A DNA stretch of 64,000 bases from Psychrosphaera saromensis. GTDB lineage: Bacteria > Pseudomonadota > Gammaproteobacteria > Enterobacterales > Alteromonadaceae. The translations under genes were made by a program, and so were the position numbers. This document shows, one piece after another, positions 30,644 through 38,763 of this stretch; the first letter of the stretch is position 1; each line of letters starts with the position of its first letter. The notes below the pieces were generated by a model that did not search any database, was not told the DNA's origin, and worked only from the letters and a program-made list of their open reading frames with translations. Where the stretch lies: contig NZ_MSCH01000003.1 of the NCBI RefSeq assembly GCF_002954545.1, forward strand, positions 3,387,991 through 3,451,990, in the 5' to 3' direction.

Positions 30644-31483
30644 TTAATAACTAGAAGAGTATTTTTTTATTATCTGTTTGATCGTCAAATCACTGTCTTT
30701 AATGGCTTGATTAAATACATCTAACTGAGCGTCAGACATAAGTTCAAGCCGTAACATATAATAAATGGAGTCAAAATTAACGACCATTTTTGTATTGATA
30801 ATATCATTGGAATAATTTTTATAGGCTAACAGATAAATTCCAGTTAACTCATCTTCTACAACGTAATCTATCCTATCTTTTTTCAGTAAATCAAAACGTT
30901 GTCTGGCTAGCCTTGTGTTAATAATACTGCCTTTGTAACGCCCTAAAAACTTATTAAAGTTATCTCCATAAACACTGCCTTGGTTGATCGCTATAATATT
31001 ATTTTTGACGTTTAGCTGCTGTAAATATTCTTGGTTGTCGATAATACTGGGATGCAGTGATGTTTTTTCCTGAGCAAAAATCACCATTTTTTCATATCGG
31101 TAAGAGGTGCTGAATTGTGAAAACAGTTTTCTGTCTGGATGAAAACTCGCGCCGATAAGCATATCTACGCGTTTATTTTTTAATTCTTCAAACCCTCGAC
31201 TTGATGAGGGCATTTCAACAAACTCTCGGCAAAATGGTGTTTTACTTAATATAGAATCTAAGATTTCTATTTCCACACCAACCAATTTACCATTAGATTT
31301 AAAAATATAAGGAGGCCATTGATAACTACTGGCTACTTTGATCAGCAATTCACAACTGGTAGCAGAGAAACTAAACATCAAAGCTAAACACACTGCAATA
31401 CGGCAAATAGCTATGCGCCAAACCGAACTTTGTTCATAAACGTAATGAATGGCAGCAGGTTTCATTTTTACTTTATCTATCAA
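30644..31483 (-). CDS. Periplasmic solute-binding-like protein (SBP_bac_3 type)
   Basis: 279 aa from TTG 31483, chosen because GGAGGGG lies 7 nt upstream; ATG 31465 is the alternative. A hydrophobic signal segment (IAICRIAVCLALMFSFSATSC) precedes an extracellular amino-acid-binding fold: VASSYQWPPYIFKSNGKLVGVEIEILDSIL, FEELKNKRVDMLIGASFHPDR, INQGSVYG, FDLLKKDRIDYVVEDE. No permease or ATPase genes are adjacent, so it may be an orphan sensor-type protein like many in Alteromonadales. Confidence 0.8.
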   Translation of the reverse strand: MIDKVKMKPAAIHYVYEQSSVWRIAICRIAVCLALMFSFSATSCELLIKVASSYQWPPYIFKSNGKLVGVEIEILDSILSKTPFCREFVEMPSSSRGFEELKNKRVDMLIGASFHPDRKLFSQFSTSYRYEKMVIFAQEKTSLHPSIIDNQEYLQQLNVKNNIIAINQGSVYGDNFNKFLGRYKGSIINTRLARQRFDLLKKDRIDYVVEDELTGIYLLAYKNYSNDIINTKMVVNFDSIYYMLRLELMSDAQLDVFNQAIKDSDLTIKQIIKKYSSSY

Positions 31484-31657
31484 TATATCCCCTCCCCTCA
31501 AGCATTAACCTTACAGAGCACCTAGCTTTTTCACTTAGCTTTTTTTATTTATTTTTAGTTAGCTTTATTTAACTTGAAAAAACAGTGTCTGTTTTTTACT
31601 ATCGGCCAAATTGCACTTAGCCTTAACCTTAATCATAGAATGTAATACCACACATAC

Positions 31658-31692
31658 AAAAAATGCCGCTTAGTAAATAACTAAGCGGCATT
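31658..31692 (-). terminator. Rho-independent terminator of ahpF
   Basis: 12-bp perfect stem AATGCCGCTTAG / CTAAGCGGCATT, 7-nt loop, T-run on minus (CATTTTTTG). Confidence 0.92.
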
Positions 31693-31766
31693 AAATATCT
31701 GTGAACTCTGCCTTCAAATCAACTTATTAACTCAATCAATTTGTAACAAAGGATGAATTATAATAA

Positions 31767-33320
31767 TTAACTTTCTCTAATAATATAATCAAAAGCTGAC
31801 AGTGAGGCTTTAGCGCCCTCGCCCATGGCGATAACAATTTGTTTGTAAGGCACCGTAGTGACATCACCACAAGCAAAAATACCAGGCTCAGACGTTTGAC
31901 TCTTAGCATCAATGATTATTTCACCATGTTTGGTAAGATCCACGACTCCATCAACAAAGCCGCTGTTTGGTACTAAACCTATTTGCACAAATATTCCAGC
32001 TAAAGCTTGCCTATGTTGCTCGCCTGTTACTCTGTCTGTGTAATCAAGGGCAGTTACTTTGCCATTTTCAGCAATCACTTCTTTGCTTGCTACATTTTTG
32101 AGAATAGTGATCTTTGGGTTACTTTGAGCTTTGTCTATTAACACTTGGTCAGCTTTTAAATCTGGCATAAATTCAAATACTGTCACATGATTTACCATAC
32201 CAGCTAAATCTAATGCAGCTTCAATACCTGAGTTACCGCCACCCACAACAGCAACATCTTTGCCTTTGAAAAATGGCCCATCACAATGTGGACAGTAAGC
32301 TACGCCGTTACCAATATTTTCTTTTTCCCCAGGGACTCCTAGTTCACGCCATTTAGCCCCTGTGGCTAAAATAATGGTTTTGCTTTCAATTACTTCGCCC
32401 GTTGATAGGTGTAGTTTCTTGATGGTTCCCTTTTCTATACGGTCAACGCGTAAATGCTCTTTAATTGTGATGTCGTAATCGTCTAAATGACTTTGCATAT
32501 TGCCGGTTAATTCTGTTCCTGTGGTTTTTGGAACCGAGATCAAGTTTTCAATACCAACCGTGTCTTTTACCTGACCACCAATTCGGTCAGCGATAAGGGT
32601 GACTTTTAAGCCTTTTCTGGCGCTATAAATAGCGGCAGCAACCCCTGCAGGCCCACCACCAATTACCGTCACATCTTGTTGCGGTAAGGCTTCTTGTTTG
32701 ATGTTATTAAGAATTTCTGGGTCTACGGTTAATAACTTATCGACCAATTTCCCTGTGTCTATTTGGCCATTGGCAAATATTTCACCATTTAAGTAAACAC
32801 TTGGAACACCTTGAATATTACGCTCTGCTATTAATTCAGGATATAAACCACCGTCAATCATTTCAGTTGTAATGTTTGGGTTTAATAAAGCAAACTGATT
32901 GAGCGACTGAACAACGTCTGGACAGTTATGACAACTAAGGCTGATAAAGACTTCAAATTTTAACTTTTTGCTTACGCCTTTAATTAACGATTGGATAGAC
33001 TCATCCAATTTTAATGTTGTGCCTGACGAGTGCAAAATAGCTAACACTAATGAGCTGAATTCATGGCCACCGGGAATACCTGAAAAAAAGATGCCGTTAA
33101 ATTTTCCATCCACTTCCAAACCAAAACTAATTGGGCTGCGAAGCTCTGGGGATTGTTTTTCAACTAAGTTTAAATTGTCAGACACTGACACAACTTGAGT
33201 TAAGAATTGTTTTAGTTCATCACGTTTTGGATGGTCACCTGTATTCAAGACTAAGGTAACAGCATGTTGCATATTAGCAGTGTAAGTTTTAAGTGCGTTT
33301 ATTAATTCGTTATTTAACAT
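31767..33320 (-). CDS. ahpF: Alkyl hydroperoxide reductase subunit F
   Basis: NADH-dependent flavoprotein that reduces AhpC. 517 aa from ATG 33320 ([13 protein letters not shown]), with AAGGG 8 nt upstream; the in-frame upstream start adds 16 unneeded residues. Tandem thioredoxin-like N-terminal domain with SCHNCPDV, then a thioredoxin-reductase-like part with FAD motif [19 protein letters not shown], redox pair in [13 protein letters not shown] motif [17 protein letters not shown], and C-terminal [26 protein letters not shown]. Confidence 0.97.
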   Translation of the reverse strand: MLNNELINALKTYTANMQHAVTLVLNTGDHPKRDELKQFLTQVVSVSDNLNLVEKQSPELRSPISFGLEVDGKFNGIFFSGIPGGHEFSSLVLAILHSSGTTLKLDESIQSLIKGVSKKLKFEVFISLSCHNCPDVVQSLNQFALLNPNITTEMIDGGLYPELIAERNIQGVPSVYLNGEIFANGQIDTGKLVDKLLTVDPEILNNIKQEALPQQDVTVIGGGPAGVAAAIYSARKGLKVTLIADRIGGQVKDTVGIENLISVPKTTGTELTGNMQSHLDDYDITIKEHLRVDRIEKGTIKKLHLSTGEVIESKTIILATGAKWRELGVPGEKENIGNGVAYCPHCDGPFFKGKDVAVVGGGNSGIEAALDLAGMVNHVTVFEFMPDLKADQVLIDKAQSNPKITILKNVASKEVIAENGKVTALDYTDRVTGEQHRQALAGIFVQIGLVPNSGFVDGVVDLTKHGEIIIDAKSQTSEPGIFACGDVTTVPYKQIVIAMGEGAKASLSAFDYIIRES

Positions 33321-33390
33321 TGATATAACCCTTATCCGATACAGTTTGTCTAAGAAAAATACAGACAAAAAAATGAGAGAAAAAGAAAGG

Positions 33391-33436
33391 CGGTGGGAGT
33401 GAGAAACTCCCTTGCTACTAGCTTGTAGCCCGCCTA
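33391..33436. other. Structured hairpin between ahpC and ahpF
   Basis: Inner stem GGGAGT / ACTCCC and outer GGCGG / CCGCC pairing flank the ahpC-ahpF junction. On minus a CTTTCTTTTTCTC tract follows. Position fits a partial terminator or processing site that would give more ahpC than ahpF mRNA; that role is inference. Confidence 0.5.
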
Positions 33437-33467
33437 TTTAGATTTGTTTTTTTAGCTTTTAGCTAAT

Positions 33468-34031
33468 TTAGATCTTGCCTACAAGATCAAGACTTGGTGT
33501 TAATGTCGCTTCGCCTTGTTCCCATGCTGCAGGACAAACTTCACCGTCGTTTTCACGAACATATTGTGCTGCTTTTACTTTGCGAACCATGTCTTTCGCG
33601 CTACGACCAATGCCACCAGCATGAATTTCTGCGACTTGGATAACACCGTCTGGGTCTACCAAGAATGTGCCACGGTGTGCCATGTGATCTTCTTCAATCA
33701 TTACGTCAAAACCTCGAGTAATGTGGCCTGTTTGGTCGCCAAGCATTGGGAATTTTATTTTGCCAATCGCGTCTGACGAGTCATGCCATGCTTTATGCGA
33801 GAAATGTGTGTCAGTTGATACTGAGTAAACTTCTACGCCTAAACCTTGTAGCTCTTCGTACTGGTTTGCCATGTCTTCTAATTCTGTAGGACATACAAAT
33901 GTGAAATCTGCAGGGTAGAACAAGAATATTGCCCAACCTGTTTTAACGCTGTCAGACGTTACTTCTGTGAACTCACCATTGTGGAATGCTTGAGCTGTGA
34001 AATCTGGGATAGTTTTGCCTATTTGAGCCAT
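33468..34031 (-). CDS. ahpC: Alkyl hydroperoxide reductase subunit C (typical 2-Cys peroxiredoxin)
   Basis: 187 aa, exactly the family length. Peroxidatic Cys47 in [12 protein letters not shown] and resolving Cys166 in [10 protein letters not shown]. Reduces H2O2 and organic peroxides with AhpF. Divergent from oxyR, which very likely activates it from the 197-nt shared region; a GCGAAAGC/GCTTTCG-type hairpin sits in the leader at 34092-34111. Confidence 0.98.
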   Translation of the reverse strand: MAQIGKTIPDFTAQAFHNGEFTEVTSDSVKTGWAIFLFYPADFTFVCPTELEDMANQYEELQGLGVEVYSVSTDTHFSHKAWHDSSDAIGKIKFPMLGDQTGHITRGFDVMIEEDHMAHRGTFLVDPDGVIQVAEIHAGGIGRSAKDMVRKVKAAQYVRENDGEVCPAAWEQGEATLTPSLDLVGKI

Positions 34032-34228
34032 GATAATTTTCCTATTTTTTAGTTATTTACTTTTAATTATTAATTACTGATTTAGTTAAAGCGAAAGCTC
34101 GCTTGCTTTCGATGGAGTGATATTAGGGGATAACCATGATTTAGAAAATTTAATAAAATAGAAGTTGATGTTCAGTATTTTTGAACATAAAGTGTGGACA
34201 TAGGTTCATCTTCAAAAGAATAGAATTC

Positions 34229-35158
34229 ATGATCTCGTTAAAACAACTCACTTACGCTCTTGCCGTTGAGCAGACTTTACATTTTAAAAAAGCCTCTGAG
34301 CTTTGTAACGTATCGCAGTCAGCATTAAGCACTGCAATCACCGAGTTAGAAAAACAATTAGACTTACAAATATTTGAACGTAATAACAAGAAAGTGATCA
34401 TTACTGCCGAGGGCTTATTGGTATTAAACAAAGCAAAGCAGATAAAAATTGAAATTGATGAGTTATATCAATTATCACAAATCAATAAATCTGCACTCAC
34501 CTCACCTATGACCATGGGGTTAATACCAACCATTGGCCCGTATTTATTACCAAAAGTATTGCCAGAAGTTAGACAACAATACCCAAACTTTAAGTTATCT
34601 ATTGTGGAAGAGCAGTCACATAACTTAATTGACATGGTCAGAAATGGCGATATTGACGTTGCCGTTTTAGCCCTGCCGTTTCCTATTGATGGTCTAATGG
34701 CTTTTGAATTTTGGCAGGAAGATTTTTATTGGGTAAGTCATAAAGATGAATGCCCATCTCAAATGAAAGAGATCACTAGTGATGAGCTTGAACTGGAAAA
34801 GCTGATGTTATTAAAAGAAGGTCATTGTCTAAAAGATCATGCACTCGCAGCTTGTAGCCTCCCAATCAATAGCAGTAGTAACAGTAACAAGGGGAATAAA
34901 GGTAACGCCAGCTTCAACTCCACCAGCTTACATACGCTAATTCAAATGGTGGCAGGTAAATTGGGCACAACCTTAGTGCCTCAAATGGCGCTTGACCAAT
35001 TAATTCATACTGAGTCAGAACTTACGGCGGTGCATTTAAACGAACCAGGTCCGCACAGACGTTTGGCTTTTGTAGTACGCCCTAACTATGTAAAAACAAA
35101 AGACATTGAACTGTTAAAACAAATCTTTACCAATCAGCTGGAACAGCATTGTGGTTAA
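34229..35158 (+). CDS. oxyR: Hydrogen peroxide-inducible regulator OxyR
   Basis: LysR-type peroxide sensor, 309 aa from ATG 34229; the upstream in-frame TTG at 34181 is rejected. HTH at 1-60 (LKQLTYALAVEQTLHFKKASELCNVSQSALST). The redox switch cysteines are present as Cys200 and Cys209 in LLKEGHCLKDHALAAC, matching E. coli C199/C208. A short Ser/Asn/Gly-rich insertion follows (SSNSNKGNKGN). A heptamer repeat array begins at the base after its stop codon. Confidence 0.95.
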   Translation: MISLKQLTYALAVEQTLHFKKASELCNVSQSALSTAITELEKQLDLQIFERNNKKVIITAEGLLVLNKAKQIKIEIDELYQLSQINKSALTSPMTMGLIPTIGPYLLPKVLPEVRQQYPNFKLSIVEEQSHNLIDMVRNGDIDVAVLALPFPIDGLMAFEFWQEDFYWVSHKDECPSQMKEITSDELELEKLMLLKEGHCLKDHALAACSLPINSSSNSNKGNKGNASFNSTSLHTLIQMVAGKLGTTLVPQMALDQLIHTESELTAVHLNEPGPHRRLAFVVRPNYVKTKDIELLKQIFTNQLEQHCG

Positions 35159-35362
35159 GTGGCGAGTTTCGAGTGGCGAGTTCCGAGTTGTGAGTTGTGA
35201 GTGGCGAGTGGCGAGAAAAAGATAGAGCTGTTGCTCGAAGCTCGATTCTCGGCGCTCGTTGATTGTTGCTCGAAGCTCGAAGCTCGAGACTCGGCGCTCG
35301 TTGCTCGTTGCTCGTTGCTCGTTGCTCGTTGCTCGTTGCTCGTTGCTCGTTGCTCGTTGCTT
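35159..35362. repeat. Head-to-head heptamer repeat array behind oxyR
   Basis: First half, 35159-35214: eight 7-nt units on plus (GTGGCGA, GTTTCGA, GTTCCGA, GTTGTGA), i.e. GAGTNNC when rotated. Spacer AAAAAGATAGAGCT. Second half, about 35236-35358: degenerate GCTCGNN units ending in nine perfect GCTCGTT copies (35296-35358); on minus these read GAGCNNC. So two arrays of the same GAGYNNC heptamer face each other and could pair as a long hairpin. It starts exactly after the oxyR TAA. Confidence 0.93.
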
Positions 35363-35467
35363 AAGACTATGTTCTAAAAAAGTGAACATGAACATGTACT
35401 TTTCAAAATATACAGATTATAAAAATTCATAGATACTTATTCCATCAACCAAGAGAAGGAATAAAAC

Positions 35468-35635
35468 ATGATTTTTTTAATCGACATTATTGAACAGTAT
35501 TTAAACAAGTACATTTTGAACACTAACGTAAACCAACAAGCACAAGTGTGTAATTACCAAGATAATTATTATGGTGATCAACTTTGTCTTTTTGTTGAGA
35601 GCTCTTTTATTGATAGATCTTTTGTGAAAAAGTAG
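35468..35635 (+). CDS. Small hypothetical protein, 55 aa
   Basis: Starts at ATG 35468 with AAGGA 8 nt upstream. Begins MIFLIDIIEQYLNKYILN, polar middle with Cys residues, ends SFIDRSFVKK. No family recognised. 13 nt before the DUF2061 gene on the same strand, so the two form a small operon. Coding status rests on the good ribosome site and the tight spacing. Confidence 0.6.
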   Translation: MIFLIDIIEQYLNKYILNTNVNQQAQVCNYQDNYYGDQLCLFVESSFIDRSFVKK

Positions 35636-35648
35636 CTGGGGAAACACA

Positions 35649-35849
35649 ATGGCAAAAACAACAACCTTTGCAATTACTCACTTTTCAGTGGCATTTGGCG
35701 TTACTTACGCATTAACCGGTGACATTATAATGGGCGGATTAATCGCAATAGTGGAACCAGCTGTAAATACAGTGGCTTATTATTTTCATGAAAAAGTGTG
35801 GAATAAAATAGGCAGTAAAAATAACATTACACTGCCCCAACATTGTTAA
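35649..35849 (+). CDS. DUF2061 small membrane protein
   Basis: 66 aa with the DUF2061 pattern: TTTFAITHFSVAFGVTYALTGDIIMGG, then EPAVNTVAYYFHEKVWNKI. Two predicted inner-membrane helices. Family function unknown. CTGGGGAAA lies upstream of the ATG. Confidence 0.85.
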   Translation: MAKTTTFAITHFSVAFGVTYALTGDIIMGGLIAIVEPAVNTVAYYFHEKVWNKIGSKNNITLPQHC

Positions 35850-35877
35850 TACTTAAAAAGTTTTTGATGAGCGCAAG

Positions 35878-36333
35878 CTAAACAAAAGACCTTTTCATTA
35901 ACAGCGCAGTTTCTCTGGCGGTAGAATTAGGAACAGAGTAATACTCTTTCCTTTTTCCTGTTACTTCAAATTGGTAAGACTCATACAAGCTAATCGCTTT
36001 GTTATTTGACTCTCTTACTTCTAAAAACATATTCTCTGTATTTAGCGACTTTGCATGTTCTATAAGGTGTGTCATTAGCTTTTTAGCTAAGCCTTTTCCT
36101 TGATGTTCTGGCGCAATACAGATGTTTTCTAATGTCATATCGCCAACCACAAACTCAGCAAAATAATATCCCAAAATTTCACAATCTTTTTGCATATAAA
36201 AATTATGGCTGCGGGCGTTAAAACTAGACTCAAATATTTTTTGTGACCAGGGTGACAAATGGCTGCGCTCATCTATTTCTACCAACAAAGGGATATGCGC
36301 TTGGTTTAATTCCAGTATTTCAATTTTAGCCAC
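35878..36333 (-). CDS. rimI: Ribosomal protein S18 alanine N-acetyltransferase RimI
   Basis: GNAT acetyltransferase, 151 aa from GTG 36333, 4 nt after the holD stop. Acetyl-CoA motif A IAPEHQGKGLAKKLMTHLIEHA and motif B FLEVRESNNKAISLYESYQFEVTGKRKEYY are RimI-typical. A longer reading frame upstream overlaps holD and is not used. Confidence 0.93.
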   Translation of the reverse strand: MAKIEILELNQAHIPLLVEIDERSHLSPWSQKIFESSFNARSHNFYMQKDCEILGYYFAEFVVGDMTLENICIAPEHQGKGLAKKLMTHLIEHAKSLNTENMFLEVRESNNKAISLYESYQFEVTGKRKEYYSVPNSTARETALLMKRSFV

Positions 36334-36337
36334 TAGG

Positions 36338-36994
36338 TTAGTTTTCTTGAATTGTTTGAGCTGACTGAGTTGCATAAGATTGTAACAATAACCATAACTC
36401 TTTTTTCTGTGCAGGACTAAGCTCATGAGGTAAAGGCGAGGTGATAACCGTGTCTTGCCCAATACTTTCCAATTGAACATATTGCGCGACAAACTTAGAC
36501 GCAATTTTCCAATATACTTTTTTATCGCCTTGTTCTTGTATTAAAGCAACCATAGCGTCAAAGGCCAAAACCGATAAGGTTATCTGTGGAAATACCACTT
36601 TAATATCCGCAATAAACTTATCTGAGCAATTAAGCCAATGATTTTCCATAGGGGCTTTGGGTGTAGCTACCGTTTCAGATAAAGGCGCCGTTGTTGGTAA
36701 ATTTGACGTTTGAGACAAAGATGCAGACTGATTTAACCTTGTCGATTCAGAAGTATCAACTGCTGATGTAGCAGCTGTAACCGGTTCTGAATGAGCTTGA
36801 ACAGGCTTTGGTCTCAACAGCCTAGTTTGCGTCCCAGAGCTTGATGAATTAGGTTCTGGTTTAAGCTCGCCTAATCCAATACTAGCGTGTTCAGAGCCAA
36901 CGACTGGCTCTGCTGGCGTTTTGTATTTATCGTTAAGATCAAAAGGTGTGATACCTAACTCAACTAAACATTGCTGTTGTAATGACGAATACAA
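36338..36994 (-). CDS. holD: DNA polymerase III psi subunit, long-linker form
   Basis: 218 aa from TTG 36994 with GAGAG upstream. The N-terminal CLVELGITPFDL block (chi-binding segment) and C-terminal PLPHELSPAQKKELWLLLQSYA match HolD. Between them lies a Ser/Thr/Pro-rich linker of about 85 residues (40-125), so it is longer than E. coli psi (137 aa). Directly upstream of rimI, the conserved holD-rimI pairing. Confidence 0.8.
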   Translation of the reverse strand: MYSSLQQQCLVELGITPFDLNDKYKTPAEPVVGSEHASIGLGELKPEPNSSSSGTQTRLLRPKPVQAHSEPVTAATSAVDTSESTRLNQSASLSQTSNLPTTAPLSETVATPKAPMENHWLNCSDKFIADIKVVFPQITLSVLAFDAMVALIQEQGDKKVYWKIASKFVAQYVQLESIGQDTVITSPLPHELSPAQKKELWLLLQSYATQSAQTIQEN

Positions 36995-37230
36995 AATAAC
37001 GCTCTCAATATGAAAAATTAATACTTAAACAGTAAAGAAATGATAGTAAATGAATTTGGGTTTTAATGGAATTGAAAGTTAAACGAGAGGCTAATATTGA
37101 CGATTGGTAGAAATGCTTTTGTGGTTACATTTTTGCTGATTTTTCTTGCTAATTATTTTGCTAAATAGGCAAATAAAGTGGCAGTAAAGAGGTTTAAATG
37201 ATCAAGTAATGCCTTGATATGAAAATCTAA

Positions 37231-37264
37231 GTTTCACTTTAAACGAGCTTGTTTAAAGTGAAAC
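37231..37264. repeat. 14-bp perfect palindrome with 6-nt loop
   Basis: GTTTCACTTTAAAC / GTTTAAAGTGAAAC with loop GAGCTT, in the 334-nt gap 36995-37328 that otherwise holds no gene I can see. No T-run on either side, so more like a regulator site, mRNA 3' stabiliser of the YHS gene or a dispersed repeat than a terminator. Confidence 0.7.
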
Positions 37265-37328
37265 GACTTTCAACCAAAGAGGTGGTGAAAGGTTTACTAA
37301 AGTAATTTATCAATTACTTTATATCTTA

Positions 37329-37793
37329 CTACTTATATTTTTTAACGTTTGTCACTTCTGGGTAAAACTTGTCAGCAGAGATAATGTCACTTTCTATTTT
37401 TTCAAACCATTCAGCTTGCACGTTTTTGTTATAGTTTAAATATAACTTTCCATCTTCAATGTGCCAAACTTCAGGATCGGTTCCAGCTGTTTTACCACCA
37501 GACATAGCCCAAGCACAGTAACCGCCATATTGAGCTGCGTATTTAGTTGGAGCCTGTTTAAATAGCGTTAAGTTTTCTTGGCTAGAGAATTTCCAGGTCG
37601 CATCACGCCATACCGTTTGAAACTTATCATTACCTTCAACCGGTTTACTTTCAGTGAAATACGCAACCGTGTCATAACCGCTAATAGCCACACTGTTGAA
37701 TAGCCCAGTGCTAACCGCATCTTCCTCGGCAAAAGCTGAGAAAGTAAATAATGTAGAAATCAGTAATAGTGTACGTGTTATAAATTTAGTCAT
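37329..37793 (-). CDS. Periplasmic YHS-domain protein
   Basis: 154 aa from ATG 37793 (MTKFITRTLLLISTLFTFSAFAEE), with GGAG upstream. Signal peptide cleaved at about AFA-EE. YHS-type metal-binding domain: VAISGYDTVAYFTESKPVEG...TWKFSSQENLTLFKQAPTKYAAQYGGYCAWAMSGG. Such YHS proteins are common in Alteromonadales; function unknown. Confidence 0.88.
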   Translation of the reverse strand: MTKFITRTLLLISTLFTFSAFAEEDAVSTGLFNSVAISGYDTVAYFTESKPVEGNDKFQTVWRDATWKFSSQENLTLFKQAPTKYAAQYGGYCAWAMSGGKTAGTDPEVWHIEDGKLYLNYNKNVQAEWFEKIESDIISADKFYPEVTNVKKYK

Positions 37794-37940
37794 AGGTTGC
37801 TCCGGTGCTCTCATATGTTTTAATTAGTGTCTGTTTAATTAAACCGTTTATTTACGGAAAAAATTTCACCCTGTTGGAATTATTTAATTCACAATAACAG
37901 TGTAGACCATTCAAAATGGCACAGAGGCACAAGTTAATAA

Positions 37941-38114
37941 CTAAGCCTTTTTTTCTAACTCAACAACCTTATCCCAGATAGCTTCTGCTTCAGCGGTGAT
38001 CATAGCGTAACCTTTTATATTGCCATTTCGCTGGGCATGCATAGCTTCTTCTAACTTACGGTCGTATTGTTTTTTTAATTTCTTGGTTGGATCTTTTTTG
38101 AAAAATGAAAACAT
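37941..38114 (-). CDS. DUF6435 small cytosolic protein
   Basis: 57 aa: MFSFFKKDPTKKLKKQYDRK...EEAMHAQRNGNIKGYAMITAEAEAIWDK...ELEKKA. The FFKKDPTKKLKKxY start and MxAQRNGxI block are typical of a widespread small DUF6435 family in marine gammaproteobacteria. Charged and helical, no signal. Confidence 0.85.
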   Translation of the reverse strand: MFSFFKKDPTKKLKKQYDRKLEEAMHAQRNGNIKGYAMITAEAEAIWDKVVELEKKA

Positions 38115-38307
38115 AATAATTATCTTCTATTAATTGGATGCTAGATAAGTATATACGCAGGAATGACAGTTTTAGATTTGTTTTGGCATAGCTTTAAATG
38201 TAATTAGTAGTTTATGACATCCAGCCCTTAGCTTAATGCCTCATATTTCAAAAACTTATTTTATAAACAAGTTATATTTAAGTAGAGATATGAAGCAGAA
38301 CTAAAGC

Positions 38308-38339
38308 AAAAGCCTATTCGATAACGCGAACAGGCTTTT
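38308..38339 (-). terminator. Probable terminator of DUF3185 gene
   Basis: Stem AAAAGCCTATTCG / CGAACAGGCTTTT (one mismatch), loop ATAACG; T-rich tract follows on minus. Confidence 0.7.
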
Positions 38340-38395
38340 AAATTGATACTTAAACTCCGTAAATAGGACAGAGGTAATTCAACTGAGCTTCAAAA

Positions 38396-38587
38396 TTATT
38401 TTAACTTTCTAAGACCAATAAAAATAGCAATAACACCACCTGCCATTCCAGCCCAAGCTTCAATAGGTGTATCACCACTTAATGCTCTGGTAACTTGAGA
38501 GGTAGCTGCATCAAAAATATTGTATCCCCAAGAAGCTAAAGCAATACCTAAAACCACAAGTACGATACCGATAAGTTTATTATTCAT
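38396..38587 (-). CDS. DUF3185 small membrane protein
   Basis: 63 aa, two transmembrane helices: LIGIVLVVLGIALASWGYNIFDAATSQVTRALSGD then WAGMAGGVIAIFIGLRKLK. The helix-loop-helix pattern matches DUF3185. Function unknown. Monocistronic by spacing. Confidence 0.82.
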   Translation of the reverse strand: MNNKLIGIVLVVLGIALASWGYNIFDAATSQVTRALSGDTPIEAWAGMAGGVIAIFIGLRKLK

Positions 38588-38763
38588 TTTTACTCCAGAT
38601 TTTTATAATTGTATTTGTTTAAATTAACAGAGACATTTAGCCAAGTTACAAAAACTATAAGTGCACGTCCACGTTATTCTACCGTCGGCGTTTAACTACG
38701 CCTTAGTCTTTGTACTTTAATATGTTTGTATATTCGTATTTCTGGCTTAGTGCTGTGTCTAAC

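Noticed and set aside
35159-35362. CRISPR array
   Set aside because: Units are 7 nt with no unique spacers; a tandem repeat, not a CRISPR.
35114-35395. 93-codon minus ORF with a repeated RATSNEQ peptide
   Set aside because: Only a by-product of the 7-nt repeat read as 21-nt periods; it overlaps the oxyR end.
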